From positions 1-56,749 of the forward strand of contig NZ_LANI01000027.1 in assembly GCF_000982415.1 (NCBI RefSeq): a stretch of 56,749 nt of DNA. The letters run 5' to 3'. How positions within the stretch are numbered: the first letter of the stretch is position 1; each line of letters starts with the position of its first letter. This DNA is from Kiloniella litopenaei (GTDB lineage: Bacteria > Pseudomonadota > Alphaproteobacteria > Kiloniellales > Kiloniellaceae). A model generated the notes under the pieces. The model was not told the DNA's origin. It did not search any database and saw only the letters and a list, made by a program, of their open reading frames with translations. The translations under genes were made by a program, and so were the position numbers. Shown piece after piece: positions 35,796 to 44,828 of this stretch.

Positions 35796-36959
35796 CTAGG
35801 CAATAAAGCGTTTCATAAAGTCTGAAACCACTGCCATATCTACTGCGTTATCCAGATAAGCCTGACCAATGCCTTTTGTCATAACAAAGGTCAGGCGTCC
35901 GTTACTTACTTTTTTATCCCTGCTCATGTGATCCATCAGGCGAGAAACTTCAAGCTTTTTTCCGCCCAGAGCATTAGAGGATACATAGTCTGTCGATGTT
36001 GGAAGGCCGATACTCTCAAAATGTGCGCGAACTGTTTTGGCATCTTCGTCAGAACATAATCCCAGTTCTGCTGATAGATCATGTGCCATAACCATACCAA
36101 TAGAAATGGCTTCGCCGTGAAGTAAAGACCCATTGTATCCGGCCTCCGCTTCCAAAGCATGGCCAAAGGTATGCCCCAGATTGAGCAGGCCGCGTGCGCC
36201 AGATTCTTTTTCATCCATGGCAACGATTTTTGCTTTTGCTGCACAGGAGACCAGAACAGCATGTGTTCGTGCAGATACGTTGCCGGCAATGACCTTGTGT
36301 GCCTTGTTCTCTAACCATTCGAAGAACGTTGGATCGTTAATCAGTCCATACTTTACGACCTCTGCATAGCCAGCGAGAAGCTCTCTGTTGGGCAGCGTTT
36401 CAAGCAAACCAGTATCGGCAAGAACGAGTTTGGGTTGATGAAAGCTGCCGACAAGGTTTTTTCCCCGTGCCGTGTTGATACCGGTTTTACCGCCAACAGA
36501 GCTATCGACCTGTGATAACAGGGTTGTTGGAATTTGAATAAAATCGATACCACGCATTACAACTGCAGCGGCAAACCCGGCCAAATCACCTATGACACCG
36601 CCGCCAAAGGCTATCAGTGTGGATTTGCGATCAACGTTATGTTCCAGAAGAAAGTCAATTACTCTATCTAGCTGGGCGAAGCTTTTTGTCTGTTCCCCAC
36701 TGGGTAGGACCAGGGAATAGCTTTCTATGCCTTCTGATTCAAGTGCTGCTTCCAGTGTGGGTAGATGGTGCCGGGCCACGTTTTCATCTGTAATGATAAA
36801 AGTGCGGTTCTGTTTGATAAATGGGTGAACGAGCGGACCTGCATTCGCGACCAAATTTTCGCCAACGAGAATGTCGTAACTGCGTTCTCCTAAATCAAGG
36901 GTAAGACGCTCGACCGATTGTTCGTTTATCTGATTTGTTTTATTATGCATCTGTCTCAT
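35796..36959 (-). CDS. aroB: 3-dehydroquinate synthase
   Basis: 387 residues from the ATG at 36959; the frame from 36980 would overlap aroK by 16 bp and is possible. It converts DAHP to 3-dehydroquinate, the second shikimate-pathway step, using NAD and Zn/Co. Motifs: FGGGVIGDLAGFAAAVVMRGIDFIQIPTTLLSQVDSSVGGKTGIN, GYAEVVKYG, and the metal ligands in NLGHTFGHALE and LHGEAISIGM. The aroK-aroB pair is conserved across alphaproteobacteria. Confidence 0.96.
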   Translation of the reverse strand: MRQMHNKTNQINEQSVERLTLDLGERSYDILVGENLVANAGPLVHPFIKQNRTFIITDENVARHHLPTLEAALESEGIESYSLVLPSGEQTKSFAQLDRVIDFLLEHNVDRKSTLIAFGGGVIGDLAGFAAAVVMRGIDFIQIPTTLLSQVDSSVGGKTGINTARGKNLVGSFHQPKLVLADTGLLETLPNRELLAGYAEVVKYGLINDPTFFEWLENKAHKVIAGNVSARTHAVLVSCAAKAKIVAMDEKESGARGLLNLGHTFGHALEAEAGYNGSLLHGEAISIGMVMAHDLSAELGLCSDEDAKTVRAHFESIGLPTSTDYVSSNALGGKKLEVSRLMDHMSRDKKVSNGRLTFVMTKGIGQAYLDNAVDMAVVSDFMKRFIA

Positions 36960-36964
36960 TCGGG

Positions 36965-37510
36965 TTACAGAGTACCACAATAATCCTTAAGCCCTTCAAG
37001 GGCATTACGGGTGGTAAGGTCTGCCGAGCCTTCTTCGGATTGGGTTGTAATATTTGCCCGTTCATAAATCGGATAACGTTCTTCAATCAATCGGGATAAA
37101 ATTTCACGATGGTTGCCGTTACGAAGAAGGGGGCGATGGTTTCTGCGTGATGTTCGTTCGACAAGGACATCTAGATCTGCCTTTAACCAGAGCGAAATAC
37201 CCTTTTCCGCGATTGTTTCACGGGTGCGTTCATCCATAAAGGCACCACCACCTGTGGATAAAATTTGAACTGGTCCGTCCAAAAGTCGCTGTATCACAAG
37301 CCGTTCTCTGTCTCGGAAATAGGTTTCTCCATGCTCTTCGAATATTTCAGAAATGGTGCAACCCGCAGCTTTTTCTATTTCGACGTCAGCATCTACGAAA
37401 GGTAGCTTGAGAGAAAGTGCCAGCTTCTTTCCTATACATGTTTTTCCTGCGCCCATTAAGCCAACGAGAACAACAGTTTTTGGGGGAGTAAAGTTCCCGT
37501 TTGATGACAT
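36965..37510 (-). CDS. aroK: Shikimate kinase
   Basis: 181 residues. Phosphorylates shikimate with ATP. Walker A GLMGAGKT (17-24), shikimate-binding DADVEIEKAAG, the FRDRERLVIQRL helix, LSTGGGAF and LID region RTSRRNHRPLLR. It is the first gene of the aroK-aroB-CorC-DUF2889 operon on -. Upstream lies the sugar block. Confidence 0.96.
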   Translation of the reverse strand: MSSNGNFTPPKTVVLVGLMGAGKTCIGKKLALSLKLPFVDADVEIEKAAGCTISEIFEEHGETYFRDRERLVIQRLLDGPVQILSTGGGAFMDERTRETIAEKGISLWLKADLDVLVERTSRRNHRPLLRNGNHREILSRLIEERYPIYERANITTQSEEGSADLTTRNALEGLKDYCGTL

Positions 37511-37657
37511 CGTACCTTTTACCGATTCATATTAATCATTTGAGCCTAGCCTATAGAAAGGATTTCCCTGAAACAAAAAGAAAAGAACGCTCTCGGCAAA
37601 GAATTAGCCGTAATAATGAATCTCTATGATGCTCGATCGCCATTCTGGGCCGACAGG

Positions 37658-38899
37658 TTACTTTTCGTTTATGTAGTGCCCCAGCAATTCGGAAAGTCGT
37701 TTATAGGATGTGCCGAACTGAGCCTGGGATTTATAAGCGGCATTTTCTTCGCCAAGGGCAGCGTGTATGGGAAGGGTTGCCGCGCCTTTTTGAACCATCT
37801 GGTCTGCGTGGGGTGATTTGATGACCCGGGGAAGATCGCGCTCTCCGCGTTCACTGATAGATCGCATAAAGGGCCGGGAGACGCGAATAATTGTTTCCAG
37901 AAACCAATCGGGACAGTCACCGCCGAGAATAATCGTTTCGGGATCATATAGATTTTCGAGTGAGTTTATGCCGATTCTAAAATATTCGGCATGTTGCTCT
38001 AGCCAGGAAATCACTTTGGGATCATTTGGTACGATATCCAAAAATACATCATAGGGGTCGCGGGCTTTCTTATCTTGTTTTTGCAGGTGAACAGCCAGTG
38101 ATTCCAAAGATATATATCCATTTAGACACCCAGGATTCCCACAGGTACAGATAGGGCCATTTATATTTACGACAAGGTGTCCTATTGATCCTGCACGCGC
38201 TGACCTGCCACCATAAATTTTGCCATCAACCATCAAGCCTGCTGATAAGTCGGGACCGATAAAAAGATAAATAAAGTTTCTGAAATTACGGGCGCTACCC
38301 TGTAGGAATTCCGCTAAAGCCGCTGCTGCAGCGGCGGTTTCTAAAAAGGTTGGGATATCCAGTTCTTTATAGAGAAGTTCAGCGATGTTTTTGGGATCTG
38401 TTGTGAAGACACTATTGGCGTGCCGCTGATTTCGATCATCCTTTTCTGCCATGATGATGCCAATACCCAATACGCGCTTAATGTCCGTATCTGTCTTTCT
38501 TAGGACATCAAGGCACAGAGGTTCAATCAGCCTGATGACATCTTCGTCCGTCACATAAGTTACGTTTATTTGTGTTGAATTGATCAGGTTGCCAGATAAA
38601 TCGACAAGGCTGATGACAATCTTGTTTAGCTCAATTCGAATACCAATGCTAAAAGCTGCTGTCGGGGATATCTGTAGTATGCGTGAGGGCTTCCCCGTGC
38701 CCCCCTTTTTGTATTTTCCTTCTGCCAACATGCCCGAATGCAGGAGGTTTTCAACCAAATTGGAAATCGTCTGGCGGGTTAGCCCTGTACGCTTGGCGAT
38801 GTCTGCACGTGAAATTTCATCGTTGGATAGAACCTCACTTAGAACCAGGCGCAGGTTGTGGGCTTTTGTTTGTTCTAGATTGGTCCCTTTAGGGGGCAT
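37658..38899 (-). CDS. ROK-family transcriptional regulator with altered sugar-site residues
   Basis: 413 residues: N-terminal winged HTH (about 15-65; ISRADIAKRTGLTRQTISNLVENLL) and a ROK domain. The ROK zinc site is kept (CTCGNPGC, Cys251/253/258, and His241). Two residues that contact sugar in ROK proteins differ: the ExGH glutamate is Ser238 (SIGH), and the residue after GCL is Asn260 where Glu is usual. This suggests an unusual ligand or loss of hexose binding. There is no kinase signature. It is divergent from the sugar ABC operon across a 181-bp gap with a 31-bp palindrome; a repressor role like FrcR/XylR is likely. Confidence 0.9.
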   Translation of the reverse strand: MPPKGTNLEQTKAHNLRLVLSEVLSNDEISRADIAKRTGLTRQTISNLVENLLHSGMLAEGKYKKGGTGKPSRILQISPTAAFSIGIRIELNKIVISLVDLSGNLINSTQINVTYVTDEDVIRLIEPLCLDVLRKTDTDIKRVLGIGIIMAEKDDRNQRHANSVFTTDPKNIAELLYKELDIPTFLETAAAAAALAEFLQGSARNFRNFIYLFIGPDLSAGLMVDGKIYGGRSARAGSIGHLVVNINGPICTCGNPGCLNGYISLESLAVHLQKQDKKARDPYDVFLDIVPNDPKVISWLEQHAEYFRIGINSLENLYDPETIILGGDCPDWFLETIIRVSRPFMRSISERGERDLPRVIKSPHADQMVQKGAATLPIHAALGEENAAYKSQAQFGTSYKRLSELLGHYINEK

Positions 38900-38999
38900 G
38901 GAGCTAAACGCCTTATCAGTAAAACAGATGTTTTAATCTACTCAGTAAATCAATAATTGCAAAATTTAATAATTAACTAATTGAAATGTAAATAATAAA

Positions 39000-39030
39000 A
39001 TGCATTTGTCAAAATAATTGACAAATGCAT
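39000..39030. promoter_or_regulatory. 31-bp perfect palindrome, likely ROK operator with divergent -35 boxes
   Basis: Two 13-bp arms (39000-39012 and 39018-39030) are exact reverse complements around a 5-nt AATAA centre. Each arm contains TTGACA reading outward. On + the TTGACA at 39018-39023 has TACCAT 16 bp on; on - the mirrored TTGACA (39007-39012) has TACATT at the same spacing. One bound dimer would block both promoters. It lies 50 bp before the GTG of the binding-protein gene. Confidence 0.8.
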
Positions 39031-39080
39031 AATTTCAAATACCATTAAGCGAATAAATAAAAATAAATGGGAGTCTTAAC

Positions 39081-40190
39081 GTGCTTGGTATCAATAAATT
39101 CAAAAAAATAATGGTGTCGACGGCGATTACAGCTGGATTTTCAGGGGCCATTTTCTCGTCAGTTCTGGCGGGTCCTCTTGAAACGATTGATTTAAGTAAA
39201 TCACCTGTAGGACCTAACGGTAATGCGGCCCAGTCAGCTGATGAAATTTCTCTTACTTCAGATGAGGTCGCTGCAGTTAAGGAAAAGAAATATAAAGCAG
39301 CCCTTGTTTGGCATGCTTCGGGTGATTGGGTAAATGCGGTTACTGAAGGTGCAAAAACAAAATTTGAAGAATTGGACATTGAAGTTGTTGCGACAACGGA
39401 TGCACAGTTTGATTCAGCCAGACAAGCAAGTGATGTTGAAAACGTACTGGCATTGAATCCAGATATTATTCTGACCTTGGTTGTTGATCCCGTCAGTGGT
39501 GGAGCTGCGTTTAAACCTGCTGTTGATAAGGGGACAGAGCTTGTTTTGCTTTCAAACCCTATCGCAGGTTACAAACCCAACAGTGAATATACAGGCATTG
39601 TCACGGACGACATGTACGGTATGGGGGTTGCGGCCGCCGAAATGATGAGTGACGGAATTGGTGGCGAGGGCGAGATTGGTTTTATTTACCATGATGCGAG
39701 CTATTTTATTACGAATAATCGTGACAATGCCTTTCGCACAGCCATTCAGGAAAAGCATGGCGACATAAAAATCGTTTCTGAAAAGGGCTTCACAGAAGAG
39801 GGCCAAACCTTTGAATTGGCTTCTGCCATGGTACTTCAGAACCCGGGGTTGAAGGGTATCTATGTCGCTTGGGATGTTGCTGCCGAAGGTGTGATAGAAG
39901 CATTGCGTGCTCAGGGACGGGGTGATGTAAAGGTAATCACGCATGATCTGGGGCAAAACAATGCACTGGATATGATAAAACAGGGTAATATGTACGGTAC
40001 TGTTGCGGACAGGCCTTATGAGATTGGTCAAGCCATGGCGATGCTTGGTGTCTATGGCCTTCTGGACAAGGAATCTCCCGCCTTCTCTGTGGTCGGATAT
40101 GATAAAGTGACCAAAGAAAACTTGGCAACGACCTGGGAAAAGTCCTTGCGTCGGCCCATCCCGAAAAAGCTGAGTGAAGCCCTTAAGTAG
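39081..40190 (+). CDS. Sugar ABC transporter periplasmic binding protein
   Basis: 369 residues from a GTG with GGGAG upstream. The signal peptide is IMVSTAITAGFSGAIFSSVLA (cleaved near residue 31), followed by a ~40-residue linker, then a RbsB-type (Peripla_BP_4) fold: YKAALVWHASGDWVNAVTEGAKTKFEEL, DVENVLALNPDIILTLVVDP, IGFIYHDASYFITNNRDNAFRTAI, ITHDLGQNNALDMIKQG. The residues W/D/N of the pocket suggest a sugar or polyol ligand; which one cannot be read. It is the first gene of the transport operon. Confidence 0.92.
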   Translation: MLGINKFKKIMVSTAITAGFSGAIFSSVLAGPLETIDLSKSPVGPNGNAAQSADEISLTSDEVAAVKEKKYKAALVWHASGDWVNAVTEGAKTKFEELDIEVVATTDAQFDSARQASDVENVLALNPDIILTLVVDPVSGGAAFKPAVDKGTELVLLSNPIAGYKPNSEYTGIVTDDMYGMGVAAAEMMSDGIGGEGEIGFIYHDASYFITNNRDNAFRTAIQEKHGDIKIVSEKGFTEEGQTFELASAMVLQNPGLKGIYVAWDVAAEGVIEALRAQGRGDVKVITHDLGQNNALDMIKQGNMYGTVADRPYEIGQAMAMLGVYGLLDKESPAFSVVGYDKVTKENLATTWEKSLRRPIPKKLSEALK

Positions 40191-40241
40191 TTAGTCGTTA
40201 TACTTCTGCTTAACGATTACTTATCCTGACTTATCCTCTGG

Positions 40242-40280
40242 GGAATGGGGGATGGAAACATTACCCATTCCTCTCTTTTT
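40242..40280 (+). terminator. Attenuating terminator between binding protein and permease
   Basis: 8-bp stem GGAATGGG / CCCATTCC (40242-40249 / 40264-40271) with a 14-nt loop, followed by TCTCTTTTT. Its place after the binding-protein gene suggests partial termination, giving more binding protein than permease. Confidence 0.75.
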
Positions 40281-40354
40281 GTTCTCAAATGATCTGCTCT
40301 GCTGGTTATATGATAAACAAACAGAGACCTTTCGGAATTTACCAAGGTGTTGCC

Positions 40355-41320
40355 ATGACTTTGCTGTCTGAAACCCGATCGACGGTGTTTCATAAAATTC
40401 TTAACCGCGAGTATTTTGTTTATTATGCGCTTATACTTGTGATTGCTTTTTTTGCCGTGGTACTTGCTGATACGGCCTTTTTATCAACACCAAACTTTAT
40501 GAATATCATTCGGCAAACGACACCCATCACTGTTATGGCCGTGGGGATGACATTTGCCTTGGCTGTTGGACACATTGATCTTTCTGTTGGATCTGTCGTG
40601 GCTCTATCGGCGCTGGTATGTAGTTTGTTGGTTGATGTTGTTCCGTGGCCCGTTGCCGTTTTTGCGGGCCTGTGTGCAGGCATGTTAGTGGGCCTGATAA
40701 ACGGTGTTTTAACTGAATGGCTTAAAGTGTCTTCTTTGTTGATTACGCTTGGTTCTATGGGGGTTATTTCGGGTATTGCACGTGTTATAACCAATCTGGA
40801 ATCTATTCCGGTTACCAATGATACCTTCACATTTGTCTTTGGCTCTGGAAGTTTGGGGCCAATATCTGTGATGTTTATATGGACGTTGTTGGCCCTTGTC
40901 TTGGGGTGGGTTTTCCTTTCAAAGACACGGTTTGGCAGCCATCTCTTGGCGGTGGGGGGGAATCCGACAGCGTCTCGTGCCCTTGGTATCAATGTTATCA
41001 AAGTAAAAATTACAGCAATGGTTATTGCTGGCGGGGCGGCTGCAATTGCCGGGATGCTTTATGCCGGGCGTTTACACGGTGCAAGGTATAGCCTTGGTGA
41101 GGCGGATCTTTTGACGGTTATCGCCGCTGTCGCTATTGGCGGGACAAGCCTGTTCGGGGGGCGCGCATCAGTTGCGGGGGCCGTCGTCGGATCATGGTTG
41201 ATGGGTGTTATTAATAACGGTTTGATTTTATGGGGGTTCTCGACAAATGAGCAAATCATTGCAAGGGGACTTATTCTTATCGTTGCCGTAGCTATTGGTG
41301 TTAAGGAGGACAGAAAATGA
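40355..41320 (+). CDS. Sugar ABC transporter permease (RbsC/FrcC type)
   Basis: 321 residues from the ATG at 40355 (AAGGTG upstream); the open frame extends 22 unlikely residues further. BPD_transp_2-type permease with eight to ten membrane segments. Family motifs: TPITVMAVGMTFALAVGHIDLSVGS, GLINGVLTEWLKVSSLLITLGS, AVGGNPTASRALGINV and AVAIGGTSLFGGRASVAGAVVG. Its stop overlaps the ATPase start by 4 bp. Confidence 0.94.
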   Translation: MTLLSETRSTVFHKILNREYFVYYALILVIAFFAVVLADTAFLSTPNFMNIIRQTTPITVMAVGMTFALAVGHIDLSVGSVVALSALVCSLLVDVVPWPVAVFAGLCAGMLVGLINGVLTEWLKVSSLLITLGSMGVISGIARVITNLESIPVTNDTFTFVFGSGSLGPISVMFIWTLLALVLGWVFLSKTRFGSHLLAVGGNPTASRALGINVIKVKITAMVIAGGAAAIAGMLYAGRLHGARYSLGEADLLTVIAAVAIGGTSLFGGRASVAGAVVGSWLMGVINNGLILWGFSTNEQIIARGLILIVAVAIGVKEDRK

Positions 41321-42093
41321 CCGCTGAATATCATGTGCCGGACACCGCGTTGGAAGTCAGGGAAATCCATAAATCCTTTGGAGGGGTCCAGGCCCTGAAG
41401 GGCGTCAGTTTCTCCATCTTGAAAGGCGAAGTCGTGGGCCTTTTGGGGGATAATGGTGCAGGAAAATCAACGCTGGTTCGTTGTATCTCTGGGGTGCATC
41501 CTCAGGACGACGGCGAGATAGTGATTAATGGTCAGGTTGTTGATATCAAATCTCCGCAGGATGCAAGGGATCAGGGGATTGAAACAGTATTTCAGGACTT
41601 GGCTGTTATACCCAACTTTGACGTTTCCAAGAATCTTTTTTTAAACCGCGAGATCCTTTCCTCGAATCCTATTTTGAAATTCTTTGGGTGGCTAAATCAT
41701 AAGGAAATGAACCGTCAGAGTGAAATTGCTCTGAAGCGTCTTAATTCCCGTATTCCATCTTTCAGTGAAGAGATCAAGAATCTGTCGGGTGGGCAGCGCC
41801 AAGCTGTTTCCATTGCCCGAGCTGTGAATTGGGGGGCAGACATTGTTATTATGGATGAACCCACCGCAGCGTTGGGGGTGGAACAGGCCGCACAGGTGAA
41901 TAATCTTATTAAGCTCATTAGCTCGCAAGGTATCTCAGTGCTTTTGATAAGCCACAATATACAACACGTTATGGAAGTATGTCATCGCGCAGTGGTCCTA
42001 CGACATGGGCGTGCTGCGGCAAATGTTTTGATTGAGGATATTACGCCTGATGATCTTGTTGGGATTATCACCGGTGCAAAACGGGCGGCGTGA
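41317..42093 (+). CDS. Sugar ABC transporter ATPase, single-domain (FrcA type)
   Basis: 258 residues: Walker A GDNGAGKS (44-51), signature LSGGQRQAVSIARAV, Walker B IVIMDEPTAALGV and H-loop ISHNIQHV. Only one ATPase domain is present, unlike the ~500-residue tandem RbsA/XylG proteins. This matches the FrcA-type of the Sinorhizobium fructose importer FrcBCA, whose operon also has a ROK regulator (FrcR). No sugar kinase (FrcK) follows here; a glycoside hydrolase does. Confidence 0.94.
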   Translation: MTAEYHVPDTALEVREIHKSFGGVQALKGVSFSILKGEVVGLLGDNGAGKSTLVRCISGVHPQDDGEIVINGQVVDIKSPQDARDQGIETVFQDLAVIPNFDVSKNLFLNREILSSNPILKFFGWLNHKEMNRQSEIALKRLNSRIPSFSEEIKNLSGGQRQAVSIARAVNWGADIVIMDEPTAALGVEQAAQVNNLIKLISSQGISVLLISHNIQHVMEVCHRAVVLRHGRAAANVLIEDITPDDLVGIITGAKRAA

Positions 42094-42179
42094 TCTCGGC
42101 GTATAGCTAAGGCAATGTTCTGTGTGCCTTTTGGGCAGGTCTTGGCTTCCTCTAAAAGCAAAAGTTAAAGGAAAGAATA

Positions 42180-43865
42180 ATGGGTGTATTGGAAAGTGCC
42201 CGTGCGGATGCACGCGGGCTAATAGCGAAGCTTACGCTGGAACAAAAAGTTGGTCAGCTTTTTATGTTGGCCTTCGGGGGCAAAGATCTCACCTATGCCA
42301 AAGAGCTTGTTCAGGAACGCTTTATATCTGGATTTTATATTTCTCAGGATAATGCTGACACTGTATCCGAAGCCCAAAAACTAACTCAATCTCTACAAGA
42401 TGCCGCGGGTTCGGCAAACCACGATTTGCCTTTGATTTTTGGGGTGGATCAGGAAGGTGCATGGGGCGTTGCTGTTTCCGAGACAACAACTGGCCCGGGA
42501 AACCTGGCCTTGGGGGCGGCGGATGATACGTCTTTAACGCGTGAAATCTACGGTATCTATGCGCGGGAAATGATGGCCTGTGGTTATAATGTTATTTTAT
42601 CCCCTTGTTCTGATATCAATATCAACCCGGATAACCCAATTATTGGAACGCGATCATTCGGGGAAGATCGCGACAGAGTTGCCAGGCATGTAAAGGCTGC
42701 GGTAGAGGGCGCTTTGAACAACAATATTGTGTGTTGCGGCAAACATTTTCCGGGGCATGGCGATACCAGTGAAGATAGCCATCGCTTGCTGCCAACGGTT
42801 GATAGAAGCTTGCCCTATTTGTTGGATCAGGATCTGGTTCCATTTCAGGCGGCGATTGATGCAGGATTGCCTATGATCATGACATCACATATTAATTTTC
42901 CACAGATTGACCCTGATTTTCCTGCTACCCTTTCTTCTAAAATTATGCGTGATTTGCTACGCAAAAAAATGGGTTTTCAGGGCGTAGTTGTGACCGACAG
43001 TATGAACATGTGGGGCATGCGCAAGAATTATGATCCTGCTGAATCTGCCATTCTTGCGCTCAAAGCTGGCTGCGACATTGTTATGCTATCGGAAGAGCAT
43101 TATGAACACGATGCAACCAATTATGCCGCCAAACAAAAGGCGACTATCGATGGTGTGATCAAAGCCGTTGAAACAGGTGATCTAGCATTAAATGTCATTG
43201 AAGATGCGCTAGAGAGGATTTTTTGTCTTAGAATTCAGTTAACAATCAATGCAGAGCGTAGCGAACAAGGCGTTCAGGACATTGCAACAGAAAAACACCG
43301 TAATATTGCTGATCTTGCATCAGAAAAAGCTATTCGCGTTGTTAGAGATCGTGACAATCTTCTCTCACTCAAAGGAAAAGTTAACGTCGTTGGGCTAAGT
43401 GGTGCAGATGCTCATGAAATGGTTGTGAATACACGTGGTATTGGCCCAAATGATCCCCGCGCAGCATTTGATGTTCTTTGTGACGAGCTCCTAAAGTCTT
43501 CGGAATGTTCTGGGTCGGGGGTGGCGACAGATGCTGGGCAAGATATACAAATTTTGTCAGAGCTTGAGCTGCAACATTATTTGGCTGGGGAAAGCTGTTT
43601 TAGTGCAGAAGATATTGTCGTCGCTGTTACAGAGGACTATCCACTACCTGGTATGGATTATGACGTTGATTTTCAAAAAGAACGGTTGGATCGGCTTGTT
43701 CAAATAACCAAAGGAAAGATGGTGGTGTGTGCGCTTAGAAGCGATTATGAACTTCGATCTCACCCTGATCTAAGTACCTATGTTGCGGCCTATTCAAGCC
43801 GCGCTTGTGCTGCACAGGCCATGGCCAGATTTATTATTAAGGCGATACGGGGGGAGGCGAGCTAA
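42180..43865 (+). CDS. Cytoplasmic family 3 glycoside hydrolase (NagZ-like catalytic domain)
   Basis: 561 residues, no signal peptide. The catalytic domain (about 1-350) has FGVDQEGAWG, the NagZ-type loop KHFPGHGDTSEDSH (188-201) whose His/Asp pair acts as acid/base in beta-N-acetylhexosaminidases, and the nucleophile Asp273 in VVVTDSMNMWG. The C-terminal ~200 residues form a second alpha/beta domain absent from the ~340-residue peptidoglycan-recycling NagZ, as in two-domain bacterial GH3 beta-N-acetylglucosaminidases. It probably cleaves the imported glycoside inside the cell. AAAGGAAAG precedes the ATG; 86 bp separate it from the ATPase gene. Confidence 0.9.
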   Translation: MGVLESARADARGLIAKLTLEQKVGQLFMLAFGGKDLTYAKELVQERFISGFYISQDNADTVSEAQKLTQSLQDAAGSANHDLPLIFGVDQEGAWGVAVSETTTGPGNLALGAADDTSLTREIYGIYAREMMACGYNVILSPCSDININPDNPIIGTRSFGEDRDRVARHVKAAVEGALNNNIVCCGKHFPGHGDTSEDSHRLLPTVDRSLPYLLDQDLVPFQAAIDAGLPMIMTSHINFPQIDPDFPATLSSKIMRDLLRKKMGFQGVVVTDSMNMWGMRKNYDPAESAILALKAGCDIVMLSEEHYEHDATNYAAKQKATIDGVIKAVETGDLALNVIEDALERIFCLRIQLTINAERSEQGVQDIATEKHRNIADLASEKAIRVVRDRDNLLSLKGKVNVVGLSGADAHEMVVNTRGIGPNDPRAAFDVLCDELLKSSECSGSGVATDAGQDIQILSELELQHYLAGESCFSAEDIVVAVTEDYPLPGMDYDVDFQKERLDRLVQITKGKMVVCALRSDYELRSHPDLSTYVAAYSSRACAAQAMARFIIKAIRGEAS

Positions 43866-44003
43866 GTACAGTATTCGGGTCGTGTACAAAGTATGAGGTT
43901 CCTTGGACAGCAATCTGTATGACGTGTTTTGTATCTAAATTCTGAAAATCTGTATGGTAGATTTCCTCTGGCCCTCTAGGATGATGCTCTGAAAAAGACC
44001 CCA

Positions 44004-44030
44004 GAAGAATCAGAGGGAAGAATCAGAAGG
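44004..44030 (+). repeat. Tandem purine-rich repeat ending at the SDR start codon
   Basis: GAAGAATCAGAGG (44004-44016) is followed at once by GAAGAATCAGAAGG (44017-44030), and the ATG comes next. Both copies carry a Shine-Dalgarno-like GAGG/AAGG end; the downstream one touches the start codon and the upstream one is 14 nt away. Confidence 0.8.
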
Positions 44031-44828
44031 ATGGATCTAAATCTTCGAGGATACCGTGTTCTTGTTACGGCAGGGGCCGCAGGACTGGGGAGAGCAACAG
44101 CAGAAGCTTTTCTTCGTGAAGGGGCAAAGGTTCATGTTTGTGATATTGATTCCAAGGCGCTGGATGATTTTTCATTTCAAGGTGATACTCAAAAGTCAGG
44201 TGAGCTGACCAAAAGTCTGCTGGATGTGACTGATGAAAAGGCCGTTAAGGCTTTGTTTTCTGACCTTGAAGCCAACTTTAACGGGCTGGACGTATTGGTG
44301 AACAATGCGGGGACGGCGGGTCCGACAGGGGAATTGGAGACGCTGGATTATACTGCATGGCGGAAATGTATCTCTGTCAACATTGATTCGCAGTTCCTTT
44401 TTTCCAAACAAGCAATTCCGCTAATGAAAAAGCAGAAAAGTGGCGCAATTTTTAACCTTTCTTCTACGGCAGGGTTGTTCGGATTTCCCAATCGGGCGCC
44501 CTATGCTGCTGCGAAATGGGCCGTGATTGGTATTACGAAAACAATGGCGATGGAACTCGGTCCCTATGGTATTCGTGTTAACGCGGTGGCTCCTGGATCT
44601 GTGTCTGGCTCACGGATGGACCGTGTCATAGAGTCATCTGCATTGGCGCAAGATATTTCACCTGAGCTGGTGCGCGAACAATTTGAAAAACAGACATCAA
44701 TGAGGACCTTTGTTTTGCCCGAAGACATCGCAAACACGATCCTCTTTGCTGCCTCACCAAAGGGAAGCAAGATATCGGGGCAGGTTCTGACCGTGGATGG
44801 GCATACAGAAGGTTTGTCCATTAGTTGA
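44031..44828 (+). CDS. SDR-family NAD(P)-dependent oxidoreductase
   Basis: 265 residues, classical short-chain dehydrogenase. Nucleotide loop TAGAAGLG (13-20), NNAG motif, catalytic Ser in FNLSSTAG and YAAAK with Tyr158/Lys162, then PGSVSGSRMDRVI and DGHTEG. Asp at the end of beta-2 (VCDID) suggests NAD preference. It probably oxidises the sugar or polyol released by the GH3 enzyme or carried by the ABC importer. It lies 165 bp after the GH3 gene and may have its own promoter. Confidence 0.9.
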   Translation: MDLNLRGYRVLVTAGAAGLGRATAEAFLREGAKVHVCDIDSKALDDFSFQGDTQKSGELTKSLLDVTDEKAVKALFSDLEANFNGLDVLVNNAGTAGPTGELETLDYTAWRKCISVNIDSQFLFSKQAIPLMKKQKSGAIFNLSSTAGLFGFPNRAPYAAAKWAVIGITKTMAMELGPYGIRVNAVAPGSVSGSRMDRVIESSALAQDISPELVREQFEKQTSMRTFVLPEDIANTILFAASPKGSKISGQVLTVDGHTEGLSIS

